This document shows positions 18,487-26,775 of a stretch of DNA of 64,000 nt, piece after piece (position 1 is the stretch's first letter; each line of letters begins with the position of its first letter). Below the pieces are notes generated by a model. That model made no database searches. It was given only the letters and a program-made list of their open reading frames with translations, and was not told where the DNA came from. Made by a program: the position numbers and the translations under genes. The stretch is from the NCBI RefSeq assembly GCF_001905385.1, contig NZ_LIPF01000013.1, positions 62,001-126,000 on the forward strand, given 5' to 3'. This DNA is from Streptomyces sp. CB02414. GTDB taxonomy: Bacteria > Actinomycetota > Actinomycetes > Streptomycetales > Streptomycetaceae.

Positions 18487-19425
18487 CTAGAAGTACCCCT
18501 CGCGCTTGCGGTCTTCCATCGCGGCCTCGGACATCTTGTCGTCGGCGCGGGTGGCGCCGCGTTCGGTGAGCCGGGTGACGGCGATCTCGGCGATGACCTT
18601 CTCGATGGTGTCGGCGTCGGAGTCGACGGCGCCCGTGCAGGACATGTCGCCGACGGTGCGGTAGCGGACCTGCCGCTTCTCGACCGTCTCGCCGTCCTTC
18701 GGGCCGCCCCAGTCACCGGCCGTCAGCCACATGCCGGAGCGGGCGAAGACCTCGCGCTCGTGGGCGTAGTAGATCTGCGGCAGCTCGATGCCCTCGCGGG
18801 CGATGTACTGCCACACGTCCAGCTCGGTCCAGTTGGAGAGCGGGAAGACGCGCACGTGCTCGCCGGGGGCGTGCCGGCCGTTGTACAGGTTCCACAGCTC
18901 GGGGCGCTGGCGGCGCGGGTCCCACTGGGAGAACTCGTCGCGCAGCGAGAACACCCGCTCCTTGGCCCGGGCCTTCTCCTCGTCGCGGCGCCCGCCGCCG
19001 AAGACGGCGTCGAACTTCTCCGCCTGGATCTTCTCGGTCAGCGGCAGCGTCTGGAGAGGATTGCGGGTCCCGTCCGGCCGCTCGCGCAGCACCCCGCGGT
19101 CGATGTAGTCCTGCACGGAGGCCACGTGCAGGCGCAGCCCGTGCCGCTCCACCGCGCGGTCGCGGTAGTCCAGCACCTCGGGGAAGTTGTGCCCGGTGTC
19201 CACGTGCAGGAGGGAGAAGGGGACCGGCGCGGGTGCGAACGCCTTCAGCGCCAGGTGCAGCATGACGATGGAGTCCTTGCCGCCGGAGAAGAGGATCACC
19301 GGCCGCTCGAACTCGCCCGCCACCTCGCGGAAGATGTGCACGGCCTCCGATTCGAGCGCGTCGAGGTGGGAGAGGGCGTACGGGCCCGCCTTGCCCTCCT
19401 CCACCGCTGCGACGGTCGTCGTCAT
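18487..19425 (-). CDS. cysD: Sulfate adenylyltransferase subunit 2 CysD
   Basis: 312-residue catalytic subunit of ATP sulfurylase, forming APS from ATP and sulfate with CysN. The PP-loop ATP motif FSGGKDSIVML is at 46-56, followed by HVDTGHNFPEVLDYRD. RRDEEKARAKERVFSLRDEF and the C-terminal EAAMEDRKREGYF are family features. The ATG at 19425 overlaps the cysC stop by 4 bp (ATGA). Confidence 0.96.
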   Translation of the reverse strand: MTTTVAAVEEGKAGPYALSHLDALESEAVHIFREVAGEFERPVILFSGGKDSIVMLHLALKAFAPAPVPFSLLHVDTGHNFPEVLDYRDRAVERHGLRLHVASVQDYIDRGVLRERPDGTRNPLQTLPLTEKIQAEKFDAVFGGGRRDEEKARAKERVFSLRDEFSQWDPRRQRPELWNLYNGRHAPGEHVRVFPLSNWTELDVWQYIAREGIELPQIYYAHEREVFARSGMWLTAGDWGGPKDGETVEKRQVRYRTVGDMSCTGAVDSDADTIEKVIAEIAVTRLTERGATRADDKMSEAAMEDRKREGYF

Positions 19426-19958
19426 GCCAGTCCCCTTTCGGTGAGCAGGGCGTGGACCGCCGCGGCGGACTCCTGGACGGTCTGGTCCTGCGACTCAATG
19501 CGCAGGTCGGGCTTGACGGGCTCCTCGTACGGGTCGTCGACGCCGGTGAGCCCCGTCAGCTCCCCCGCGGCCTGCTTGGCGTACAGGCCCTTCACGTCGC
19601 GCACCGAGCACACCTCGACCGGGGTGGCGACGTGCACCTCGACGTACGCCGTGCCGTTAGCCTCGTGGCGCTCGCGCACCGCGTCCCGGCTGTCCGCGTA
19701 CGGGGCGATCACCGGGACCAGCGCCGTGACGCCGTTGCGGGCGAGCAGTTCGGCGACGAAGCCGATGCGCTGCACGTTGGTGTGCCGGTCCTCGCGGCTG
19801 AAGCCGAGGCCGCGCGAGAGGAACTCGCGGATCTCGTCGCCGTCGAGGAGCTCGACGCGCCTGCCCTCCTCGCGCAGCCGCCCCGCCAGCTCGTGGGCGA
19901 TGGTGGTCTTGCCGGCGCTGGGCAGGCCCGTGAGCCAGACGGTGGCTCCGGTCGTCAC
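19422..19958 (-). CDS. cysC: Adenylylsulfate (APS) kinase CysC
   Basis: 178-residue kinase that phosphorylates APS to PAPS. The P-loop GLPSAGKTT is at 11-19. DGDEIREFLSRGLGFSREDR and NGVTALVPVIAPYADSRD are diagnostic. GGGAG 6 nt before the GTG at 19958 sets this start; an ATG at 20000, one base after the cysH stop, has no ribosome binding site. Having both CysC and an APS-type reductase in one operon suggests PAPS is also made for sulfation reactions (inference). Confidence 0.94.
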   Translation of the reverse strand: MTTGATVWLTGLPSAGKTTIAHELAGRLREEGRRVELLDGDEIREFLSRGLGFSREDRHTNVQRIGFVAELLARNGVTALVPVIAPYADSRDAVRERHEANGTAYVEVHVATPVEVCSVRDVKGLYAKQAAGELTGLTGVDDPYEEPVKPDLRIESQDQTVQESAAAVHALLTERGLA

Positions 19959-20001
19959 GTGGTTCTCCCTGGATCTCGATGGTCCGGTGGTCGTCGTCAT
20001 G

Positions 20002-20712
20002 TCAGCCGTGCAGTCCGCACTCGGTCTTGGCGCGGCCCGCCCAGCGTCCGGCGCGGGCGTCCTCGCCCTCCAGCACACGCCGGGTGCAGGGCGCGCAGCC
20101 CACGGAGGCATAGCCGTCCATCAGCAGCGGATTGGTGAGAACGCCGTGCTCGGTGACGTACGTTTGCACATCTTCCTGTGACCACTTCGCGATGGGCGAG
20201 ATCTTCACCTTGCCCCGCTTCTCGTCCCAGCCGACGACCGGCGTGCTCGCCCTGGTCTCGGACTCGTCGCGGCGCAGCCCGGTCGCCCAGGCCTGGTAGC
20301 CCTTCAGGCCCTCCTCCAGCGGCCTGACCTTGCGCAGCGCGCAGCACAGGTCCGGGTCGCGGTCGTGCAGCCTCGGGCCGTACTCGGCGTCCTGCTCGGC
20401 GACCGTCTGCCGCGGGGTGAGCGTGATGACGTTCACGTCCATCACGGCCTCGACCGCGTCCCGGGTGCCGATGGTCTCCTCGAAGTGGTAGCCGGTGTCG
20501 AGGAACACCACGTCCACGCCGGGCAGGGCGCGGGAGGCGAGGTGGGCCACGACCGCGTCCTCCATGGAGGAGGTCACGCAGAAGCGGCTGCCGAAGGTGT
20601 CCGCCGCCCACTGGAGGACCTCCAGCGCGGAGGCGTCCTCCAGCTCGCGGCCCGCCCGCTCGGCGAGCGCCTTGAGATCCTCGGTCGTACGTTCTTCCTG
20701 AACGGCCGTCAT
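20002..20712 (-). CDS. cysH: APS reductase (CysH family)
   Basis: 236-residue thioredoxin-dependent reductase producing sulfite. The PP-loop region is VTSSMEDAVVAHL near 47. Two Cys pairs, DLCCALRKV and VGCAPCTRRV, are the [4Fe-4S] ligands that mark APS reductases rather than PAPS-only enzymes. The catalytic tail Cys is in KTECGLHG. The ATG at 20712 overlaps the small zinc-ribbon gene by 4 bp (ATGA) and is preceded by GAGGGGG. Confidence 0.94.
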   Translation of the reverse strand: MTAVQEERTTEDLKALAERAGRELEDASALEVLQWAADTFGSRFCVTSSMEDAVVAHLASRALPGVDVVFLDTGYHFEETIGTRDAVEAVMDVNVITLTPRQTVAEQDAEYGPRLHDRDPDLCCALRKVRPLEEGLKGYQAWATGLRRDESETRASTPVVGWDEKRGKVKISPIAKWSQEDVQTYVTEHGVLTNPLLMDGYASVGCAPCTRRVLEGEDARAGRWAGRAKTECGLHG

Positions 20713-20888
20713 ATCCGTTCCCCCTCGGTCGAGTCGGGCTGAAGACCCCGGGCCAGCAGCCCGAGGAACTTCAACTGGAAGGCGCGGTTGCACGCCGCGC
20801 ATTCCCAGGCGCCGTGTCCCTGCTCGTGCGGACGCAGGTCCTCGTCGCCGCAGTACGGGCAGTGGAACGGCACGGCGCGCTCGCTCAC
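20709..20888 (-). CDS. Small zinc-ribbon protein in the sulfur operon (59 aa)
   Basis: 59-residue protein with two CxxC pairs (HCPYCGDED and WECAACNRAF), typical of a Zn- or Fe-binding ribbon. It overlaps the sulfite reductase stop (GTGA) and the cysH start (ATGA), so it is firmly embedded in the operon. GGAGG lies 7 nt before the GTG. Such small proteins are conserved between sir and cysH in Streptomyces. The function is not known; an accessory role in the reductase or in Fe-S handling is possible but not shown. Confidence 0.85.
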   Translation of the reverse strand: MSERAVPFHCPYCGDEDLRPHEQGHGAWECAACNRAFQLKFLGLLARGLQPDSTEGERI

Positions 20889-22582
20889 GACAGGGCCTCC
20901 TCGGAGGCGCGGGCCGCCCAGGTGGCGAAGCGCTCGCCGTCCTCGCGTTCGGCCTGGTAGCGCGTGAGGACCCGCTCCACGTAGTCCGGCAGCTCCTCGG
21001 CGGTGACCTTCAGGCCGCGCACCTTGCGGCCGAAGCCGGGCTCCAGGCCGAGCGCGCCGCCCAGGTGCACCTGGTAGCCCTCGACCTGCTCGCCCCGCTC
21101 GTTCAGCACCAGCTGGCCCTTGAGACCGATGTCCGCGGTCTGGATGCGGGCACAGGCGTTGGGGCAGCCGTTGAGGTTGATGGTGAGCGGCTCGTCGAAC
21201 TCGGGGAGCCGGCGCTCCAGCTCGTCGATCAGCGAGGCGCCGCGCGCCTTGGTCTCGACGATGGCGAGCTTGCAGAACTCGATGCCGGTGCAGGCCATGG
21301 TGCCGCGCCGGAAGGTGGAGGGCCGGGCGGTGAGGTCCAGCGCCTCCAGGGACTCGACCAGCGAGTCGACCCGGTCCTGCTCGACGTCGAGGATGATCAT
21401 CTTCTGCTCGACGGTGGTGCGGACCCGGCCCGAGCCGTGCGCCTCCGCGAGGTCGGCGACCTTCGTCAGGGTGGTGCCGTCGACGCGGCCGACGCGCGGG
21501 GCGAAGCCGACGTAGTAGCGGCCGTCCTTCTGCCGGTGCACACCGATGTGGTCGCGCCAGCGGCTGGTCGGGTCGGCGGGCGCCGGGCCGTCGGTCAGCT
21601 TCCGCTTCAGGTACTCGTCCTCCAGCACCTGCCGGAACTTCTCCGCGCCCCAGTCGGCGACCAGGAACTTCAGGCGGGCCCGGTTGCGCAGCCGCCGGTA
21701 GCCGTAGTCGCGGAAGATGGCGATGACGCCCTCGTAGACGTCGGGCACGTCCTCGATCGGCACCCAGGCGCCCAGGCGCACGCCCAGCTTCGGGTTGGTG
21801 GACAGGCCGCCGCCGACCCACAGGTCGAAGCCCGGCCCGTGCTCGGGGTGCTGGACACCGACGAACGCCACGTCGTTGATCTCGTGCACCACGTCCAGCA
21901 CCGGCGACCCGGAGATCGCGGTCTTGAACTTCCGCGGGAGGTTCGAGTACGCCGGGTTGTTGAGCACCCGGCGCTTCATCTCCTCCAGGGCCGGCGTGCC
22001 GTCGATGATCTCGTCCTCGGCGATGCCCGCGACCGGGGAGCCGATCATCACGCGGGGCGTGTCGCCGCAGGCGGTGACCGTGGACAGGCCGACGCCCTCC
22101 AGGCGGTCCCAGATCTCGGGCACGTCCTCGATGCGGATCCAGTGGTACTGGACGTTCTGCCGGTCGGTGATGTCGGCGGTGCCGCGCGCGAACTCCTGCG
22201 AGATCTCGCCGATGACGCGCAGCTGCGCGGTGGTCAGCGCGCCGCCGTCGACGCGGACCCGCAGCATGAAGTAGCTGTCGTCCAGCTCCTCCGGCTCCAG
22301 GACGGCCGTCTTCCCGCCGTCGATGCCCTGCTTGCGCTGGGTGTACAGACCCCACCAGCGCATGCGTCCGCGCAGGTCGCTGGGGTCGATCGAGTCGAAA
22401 CCACGCTTGGAGTAGATCGTCTCAATACGTGTCCGCACATTGAGACCATCGTCGTCCTTCTTGACCTGCTCGTTCCCGTTGAGCGGGGTGAAGTGACCGG
22501 CCGCCCACTGACCCTCGCCGCGGTGACGGCTCACCTTGCGGCGGGGGGTCGCGGCAGCGGAATTCGGCGGCGTGGCGGCCAT
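20885..22582 (-). CDS. Siroheme-dependent (ferredoxin-type) sulfite reductase
   Basis: 565-residue nitrite/sulfite reductase family protein converting sulfite to sulfide with siroheme and a [4Fe-4S] cluster. The cluster Cys are in GTMACTGIEFCKLAIVE and NLNGCPNACARIQ in the C-terminal half. Ferredoxin-type half-domains and the TVTACGDTPRVMIG segment are present. The ATG at 22582 (MAATPPNSAA) has GAAGGA about 11 nt upstream. It is the first large gene of the operon that continues through the zinc ribbon, cysH, cysC, cysD, cysN, the ABC transporter and cbiX. Sulfite rather than nitrite is inferred from context. Confidence 0.94.
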   Translation of the reverse strand: MAATPPNSAAATPRRKVSRHRGEGQWAAGHFTPLNGNEQVKKDDDGLNVRTRIETIYSKRGFDSIDPSDLRGRMRWWGLYTQRKQGIDGGKTAVLEPEELDDSYFMLRVRVDGGALTTAQLRVIGEISQEFARGTADITDRQNVQYHWIRIEDVPEIWDRLEGVGLSTVTACGDTPRVMIGSPVAGIAEDEIIDGTPALEEMKRRVLNNPAYSNLPRKFKTAISGSPVLDVVHEINDVAFVGVQHPEHGPGFDLWVGGGLSTNPKLGVRLGAWVPIEDVPDVYEGVIAIFRDYGYRRLRNRARLKFLVADWGAEKFRQVLEDEYLKRKLTDGPAPADPTSRWRDHIGVHRQKDGRYYVGFAPRVGRVDGTTLTKVADLAEAHGSGRVRTTVEQKMIILDVEQDRVDSLVESLEALDLTARPSTFRRGTMACTGIEFCKLAIVETKARGASLIDELERRLPEFDEPLTINLNGCPNACARIQTADIGLKGQLVLNERGEQVEGYQVHLGGALGLEPGFGRKVRGLKVTAEELPDYVERVLTRYQAEREDGERFATWAARASEEALS

Positions 22583-22634
22583 GGGTGACACGTCCTTCGG
22601 GACAGGCGGAAAGCGGCTCTGACCTGCGCATATG

Positions 22635-22655
22635 AGCGCACGAGTAGGGTGCGCT
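22635..22655 (-). promoter_or_regulatory. Hairpin between sulfur leader peptide and sulfite reductase
   Basis: Perfect 7-bp arms AGCGCAC (22635-22641) and GTGCGCT (22649-22655) with a 7-nt loop, in the untranslated RNA between the leader ORF and the reductase. It could be part of an attenuation device. Confidence 0.4.
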
Positions 22656-22710
22656 TCATTGCGCGGGAATGAGGCGAAGAAAGAAGATCCGGTAGTGCTG
22701 GAGGGTGCTC

Positions 22711-22794
22711 TCAGCGGACCGGACAGATGGCGCTGGACATGCGGCCGAGGTCGACGTGCCGCCGACTCACCAAGGCAATTCCAGTTCCAGGCAT
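22711..22794 (-). CDS. Sulfur-operon leader peptide (27 aa)
   Basis: Short ORF upstream of sulfite reductase. The peptide begins MPGTGIALVSRRHVDLGR and ends MSSAICPVR. The core SRRHVDLGR...SAICPVR resembles small actinobacterial peptides annotated as putative leader peptides next to sulfur genes. The Cys codon lies four codons before the stop, as expected if ribosome pausing at Cys senses cysteine supply (inference). The alternative start is the GTG at codon 9 just before SRRHVDL. About 128 nt separate its stop from the reductase ATG. Confidence 0.75.
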   Translation of the reverse strand: MPGTGIALVSRRHVDLGRMSSAICPVR

Positions 22795-22816
22795 GACGGA
22801 AGACTGGCACGGCGAT

Positions 22817-22880
22817 CTGGACACAGTCCAGCTTAATCCAAAATGCGGACACCCTTGTCCCGTAGAGTGAGACAAGGGTG
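22817..22880 (-). promoter_or_regulatory. Operator/promoter region of the sulfur operon
   Basis: Two inverted repeats. A perfect 10-bp pair CACCCTTGTC (22850-22859) and GACAAGGGTG (22871-22880) is spaced 21 bp centre to centre. CTGGAC-ACA-GTCCAG lies at 22817-22831. The A+T-rich stretch between them (22832-22844) probably holds promoter elements. The binding protein is not identifiable from this window. Confidence 0.6.
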
Positions 22881-22924
22881 CCGTGGGGCACATGTGGGGC
22901 CGTGCGGCCCGGTGGGGCGGTCGG

Positions 22925-23497
22925 TCAGGCGGGGAAGGCTCCGGGCCAGGGACCCGGCGTGGCCACGTCGGGCTCCTCCTCGACCTTCGTGTCGAACAGG
23001 CGGAAGCCCCGGCGCTGGTAGTTGTCCATCGCGAACTCGCCGTCCTTGCTGCACGTGTGCAGCCACACCCGCTTGGTCGTGGCCAGTCCCGGCCAGCGTT
23101 CCGCCAGGTCCCAGGCCCGGGCGGTGCCGTACGAGAGCAGGTGTCCGCCGACGCGCCGGCCCCGGAAGGCCGGGAGCAGGCCGAAGTACTCGATCTCCAC
23201 GACGCCGTCGTCCCCGGGCGTCAGCTCCACGTACCCGGCGGGTGTGCCGCGGTCGTAGGCGACCCAGGTCTCCACGCCGGGCCGCTCCAGGTGCTCCCGC
23301 CACCGCGCGTGGCTCCAGCCGAGCCGGTCCGTCCAGCGGATGTCCCCGCCCACCGAGGCGTACAGGAAGCGGCTGAACTCGGGGGAGGGCACCTCGGAGC
23401 GGACGATCCGGACGTCCCCCTCCGGGGCGGCGGCCGGCAGCAGATCGGTCGGCGCCGTCTGCTCCAGGGACCAGGTGGTCACGGCGATGTTGGTCAT
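22925..23497 (-). CDS. GNAT-family acetyltransferase
   Basis: 190-residue N-acetyltransferase that would transfer an acetyl group from acetyl-CoA to an unknown amine. The CoA-binding motif A is EYFGLLPAFRGRRVGGHLLS near residue 120 (RRVGGH for the pyrophosphate loop), and motif B is in KDGEFAMDNYQRRGFRLFDT near the C-terminus. It starts at MTNIAVTTW (23497) with no clear ribosome binding site. It is upstream of and on the same strand as the sulfur operon, but the 130-bp gap with operator repeats suggests separate transcription. Confidence 0.85.
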   Translation of the reverse strand: MTNIAVTTWSLEQTAPTDLLPAAAPEGDVRIVRSEVPSPEFSRFLYASVGGDIRWTDRLGWSHARWREHLERPGVETWVAYDRGTPAGYVELTPGDDGVVEIEYFGLLPAFRGRRVGGHLLSYGTARAWDLAERWPGLATTKRVWLHTCSKDGEFAMDNYQRRGFRLFDTKVEEEPDVATPGPWPGAFPA

Positions 23498-23592
23498 GCC
23501 GGTCAGGGAATCATCAGCCCCGCGGATCTGTCGATCCCCGCCCGGTCGCATCCGCCGGCCGCATCCGGGGAGGGCCTTGGGGCCCGACGGCC

Positions 23593-24909
23593 TCAGTCCA
23601 GCGCGTCCTCGATCGACCGGAGCGGCAGCGCGAACAGCATCCGGCCCGACTGCGACCAGACCTCACCGGTCTCGGCCCAGTACGACAGGGAGCCCGCCGG
23701 TCCGCTCCAGCAGCGCTGCGAACCGTCCGCGCCGCACTCCACGGCCCGGGCGCCCTCGGTGTCCTGGCGCCACAGGGTGCCGCGCCCGTCCGTCCCGTCG
23801 TCCCCGCCGGCCGCGCGGCCCAGGTACCAGTCGGCGCGCGCCGCACCGGCCGGACGGTACGACAGCACGCCGCCCACCTCGGCCGCCCCGGTCTCGTACG
23901 CCTCCACCGGGTCGACGTGTCCGGCGGAGTCGGCGTCCGGCAGTCCGGTGCGCGCCGGGTCCGTGCTGAGGTCGTAGCGCCACAGCCGGGTGGGACGGTC
24001 GCCGTCCGCGGGCACCCGCTCGCTCGCCACCAGGCTGTCGGGGACCGTGCCGCGGTCGAGCGAGATCGCGCCGGGACGCGCGGCGCCGGAGGAGTCGGGG
24101 AGCCGGTACGAGGCGACGGCGGGCAGCACGTACGGGTGGCCGGCCGCCGCCCAGCCGCCGGGCACCCGGCCTACGGCGAGGGCGTCGGTCGTGGTGCGCT
24201 GGATCCGGTCCACGTCGTACACGAACAGCGCGTCGCGGCCGCCGGTGCCGGCGGTGACGAGCAGCTTGTCCTGGTACCAGACCATGCCGGAGACGGGGGA
24301 GGCCAGCCCCCGGTAGTCGAGTCCGCCGTCGACCGGGACGGCGAGGAGCGCCGAGGTGTAGGTGAGGTGGTCGGGGTCGTCGGCGTCGACGAAGGAGACC
24401 CGGGCCAGACCGCCCTCGGGTGTGCCGTCGTCGCGGGACCAGGCGGAGAGGATGACCCGGTGGGCGCCCCAGCGGCCGTCGTCGTCGGCGTCCCCCGAGG
24501 TGGTGACCGCGCCGGGACTCCAGCCCTCGGTGTCGGCCTCCTCCCAGCAGTAGGCGCGGGTGGCGGCGGGGGAGACCGGCAGTGCCTCCCGTTCCCCGGT
24601 GGTGCAGTCGGCGGCGTCGCGCAGGGTGTGGTCGGCGGAGCCGAGGACGGCGCCGACGCCCACCGGCTCGCCCATCGCGGTGGAGAGGCGGTCGAGCCAG
24701 GGGCGCGGCACGTGGTGTTCGGTGAGCCGCAGGTCGGCGGTCTCGGCGGCGGAGGTGAGGGGGTTCAGGGTGCCCGGGTCGTCGGCCACGGTGGCCTGCG
24801 AGGCGCTGATCATCGTGGCGGCGCCCGTGAGCGCGAGGGCCGCGCCGGCCAGGGCCGCGCGCAGCGCCTTGCCCCGCCTGCGCCGGCGGTGTCTGCCGCG
24901 ATGCTTCAT
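23593..24909 (-). CDS. Secreted protein of unknown function
   Basis: 438 residues beginning with a very basic n-region (MKHRGRHRRRRRGK) and a hydrophobic signal (LRAALAGAALALTGAATM). Cleavage is likely near ASQA. The exported part contains repeated WY/aromatic segments such as GMVWYQDKLLVTAG, LLSYRPAGAARADWYLG and GSLSYWAETGEVW. This suggests a beta-propeller-like fold, but I recognise no catalytic motif. The ATG at 24909 follows GGAGG by 4 nt. It is a single gene between the GNAT gene and the GAF regulator. Confidence 0.75.
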   Translation of the reverse strand: MKHRGRHRRRRRGKALRAALAGAALALTGAATMISASQATVADDPGTLNPLTSAAETADLRLTEHHVPRPWLDRLSTAMGEPVGVGAVLGSADHTLRDAADCTTGEREALPVSPAATRAYCWEEADTEGWSPGAVTTSGDADDDGRWGAHRVILSAWSRDDGTPEGGLARVSFVDADDPDHLTYTSALLAVPVDGGLDYRGLASPVSGMVWYQDKLLVTAGTGGRDALFVYDVDRIQRTTTDALAVGRVPGGWAAAGHPYVLPAVASYRLPDSSGAARPGAISLDRGTVPDSLVASERVPADGDRPTRLWRYDLSTDPARTGLPDADSAGHVDPVEAYETGAAEVGGVLSYRPAGAARADWYLGRAAGGDDGTDGRGTLWRQDTEGARAVECGADGSQRCWSGPAGSLSYWAETGEVWSQSGRMLFALPLRSIEDALD

Positions 24910-25249
24910 GAAACCTCCACAGGCACCGTCCAACTGTGCTCGACGGTGGCCGCGTTGACCGAGGAGCAGATGGGGCGGTCCCCAGAGGATGCTACGACAG
25001 ACGGACGGCCCGGCGGACGTGGACGCTGCAAATATGCGAGAACGGTACCGATCCGTCCCTGCCGTGGGCCGGTGGGGCGTGCGCGCGGGGCGGTGAAGGC
25101 CACGCGCCGGTGGAGGCGGGGCGGCCGGTGGCGGGAGGCCCGCGGCGGCGCGGACCGGTCCCGCGGACGGGCGGCCGCCGGGCGAAGCGCCGGACGCGTC
25201 ACCCGGTGGGGCGCCCGGCGTGGAGTGGTGGGCGGCGGCCGCCGCCCGT
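24910..25249. other. Intergenic region upstream of the secreted protein; contains GAF-regulator terminator
   Basis: 340 bp, very GC-rich in its right half. At the right end a perfect 18-bp palindrome GGGCGGCGGCCGCCGCCC (25230-25247) lies just beyond the stop of the GAF regulator and is a likely terminator. A TAGCAT box reading leftward near 24992 is a possible promoter for the secreted protein. No gene is convincing here. Confidence 0.55.
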
Positions 25250-26524
25250 TCAGGGCACCGACGCCGCCCCCCGGCGTTGTGCCACCGCCGGTGCGGTCGA
25301 GTGGGGGAGCAGGTCCCCCGGGGCGGCCGGGAGGACGACCTCCACCTCCACGTCTTCGCAGAAACGATACGGCCGGTGTTCCAGGTACGCCCCGAGGTAC
25401 CTCCTGACCCGCGACATCTCCGCCCGTACGGTCACCGTGCGGGCCGGGTCGCCGAACATGTCCTCGGCCAGCTCCGCGGCACTGCGCCCGGTGCGGTGGA
25501 CGGCCAGCAGGTACAGCAACTCGGCGTGCCGGGGACTCAGTTCCCGCACCCAGTCCTCCGCGCCCCCCAGTACCCGCACCGACCACCGGCGCGGCTGCGA
25601 GAGGTCCAGCGCGATCCGGGCCCCCTCCTGCCCCGCCGGTTCCCCGGCCGCCCGCAGCAGCCAGCCCTCGCCGAGCGGCTCCACCGTGCACGCCCCGAAA
25701 GCCGGCAGCCACCGCGGCCCGGCCGCCGGGGACTTGGGCAGCACCACCCGGTCCAGGTGCGGCATCCCCGTCACCGCCGCCGTCCAGCCGTCCCGGTCGG
25801 CCACCAGTGCCCGCCCCTCCAGCCGCGCCAGCACCGGGGCGGCCACCGTGCGCAGCCGCTCCAGCGACCGCACGTGCAACTCCCGCAGCCGGGCCTCGGC
25901 GAGCTTGGCCACCGAGTCCACCCACGCGAGCGTCGCCGGGTGCATCGTCTCCAGCGGCCCGCTCACGTCGACCACCCCGAGCAGCCGGCCGCTGCGCGGA
26001 TCGGTGATCGGCGCCCCGGCACAGGTCCAGGTGGCCTGGGACCGTACGAAGTGCTCGGAGGCGAAGACCTGGACGGGCCGCCGGGTGACCGCCGGCGTGC
26101 CCACGCCGTTGGTGCCCACGACTTCCTCCCGCCAGTCCGCGCCGAGTTCGAAGCCGAGCCCGTCGGCCCGGCGCAGCACCCGCGCGCTGCCCTCCCGCCA
26201 CAGCACCCGCCCCTCGTCGTCGGCGACGACCATGATGTGGTGCGCGACGTCCGCGACCGCCAGCAGCCCCTCCCGCAGCACCGGCAGCACGTGCCGCAGC
26301 GGCGAGGCCTCCCGGCGCCGCCGCACCTCGTCCGGGGACAGCAGCCCGGCACGGAAGTCGTGCTCCGGATCGACGCCGCTGCGCAGCATCCGGTCCCAGG
26401 ACTGCTCGATCACGGGACGCGGCGCCACCGGGGCCCGTCCGCCGGAGAGTCTCGCGGAGCGGACCTCGCTGAGCACGCGCGCCGCGCGTGTCGTGTCGAC
26501 GGCGGCGAACTGCGTCACGTCCAT
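25250..26524 (-). CDS. GAF-domain transcriptional regulator (AcoR-like, without AAA domain)
   Basis: About 424 residues. The N-terminal part (VIEQSWDRMLRSGVDPEHDF) and the GAF sensor region (VVGTNGVGTPAVTRRPVQVF, followed by HFVRSQATWTCAGAPITDP) are like sigma-54 activators of the AcoR type. The AAA+ ATPase and Fis HTH are missing. Instead the C-terminus has a winged-helix-like segment, LSPRHAELLYLLAVHRTGRS and then RTVTVRAEMSRVRRYLG. Such proteins control aldehyde, alcohol or acyl metabolism in actinomycetes. A GTG at 26539 with GGAGGA about 10 nt upstream would add five residues and may be the true start. Direct repeats upstream suggest autoregulation. Confidence 0.8.
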   Translation of the reverse strand: MDVTQFAAVDTTRAARVLSEVRSARLSGGRAPVAPRPVIEQSWDRMLRSGVDPEHDFRAGLLSPDEVRRRREASPLRHVLPVLREGLLAVADVAHHIMVVADDEGRVLWREGSARVLRRADGLGFELGADWREEVVGTNGVGTPAVTRRPVQVFASEHFVRSQATWTCAGAPITDPRSGRLLGVVDVSGPLETMHPATLAWVDSVAKLAEARLRELHVRSLERLRTVAAPVLARLEGRALVADRDGWTAAVTGMPHLDRVVLPKSPAAGPRWLPAFGACTVEPLGEGWLLRAAGEPAGQEGARIALDLSQPRRWSVRVLGGAEDWVRELSPRHAELLYLLAVHRTGRSAAELAEDMFGDPARTVTVRAEMSRVRRYLGAYLEHRPYRFCEDVEVEVVLPAAPGDLLPHSTAPAVAQRRGAASVP

Positions 26525-26631
26525 CGGCGAGAGCCCCACTGGTCCCCGTCCTCCCGGAAGTCGGATGTTCGTCTCATAATGACCGCTTGCCCGGGACGGA
26601 AGGGCACAGTCCGCACACAGCCGGAAGCAAG

Positions 26632-26650
26632 TTGCAACCCCTTGCAACCC
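26632..26650. repeat. Tandem TTGCAACCC repeats, operator candidate
   Basis: TTGCAACCC occurs at 26632-26640 and 26642-26650, spaced exactly 10 bp. The first copy is part of the palindrome GTTGCAAC. The site lies about 110 bp upstream of the GAF regulator start, on the side facing its promoter. Confidence 0.55.
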
Positions 26651-26728
26651 TGGTGGCCCGCTGTACCGGTGCCCAAACTTGGAACACGTCGCCCCGAGCG
26701 GCGTACTCGGCCTGAACGGGCCTGTGTG

Positions 26729-26766
26729 GCGGGGGTGGTGCCGTGTCGGCGCAGCACCACCCCCGC
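26729..26766 (-). terminator. Terminator of the AidB-like gene
   Basis: Perfect 13-bp arms GCGGGGGTGGTGC (26729-26741) and GCACCACCCCCGC (26754-26766), 12-nt loop, starting 10 bp beyond the gene's stop codon. Confidence 0.85.
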
Positions 26767-26775
26767 ACCGAAGAC

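Noticed and set aside
22883..23977. Plus-strand frame opposite the GNAT gene and the secreted protein
   Set aside because: No motif and unfavourable codon use; the minus strand carries the GNAT motifs and a signal peptide.
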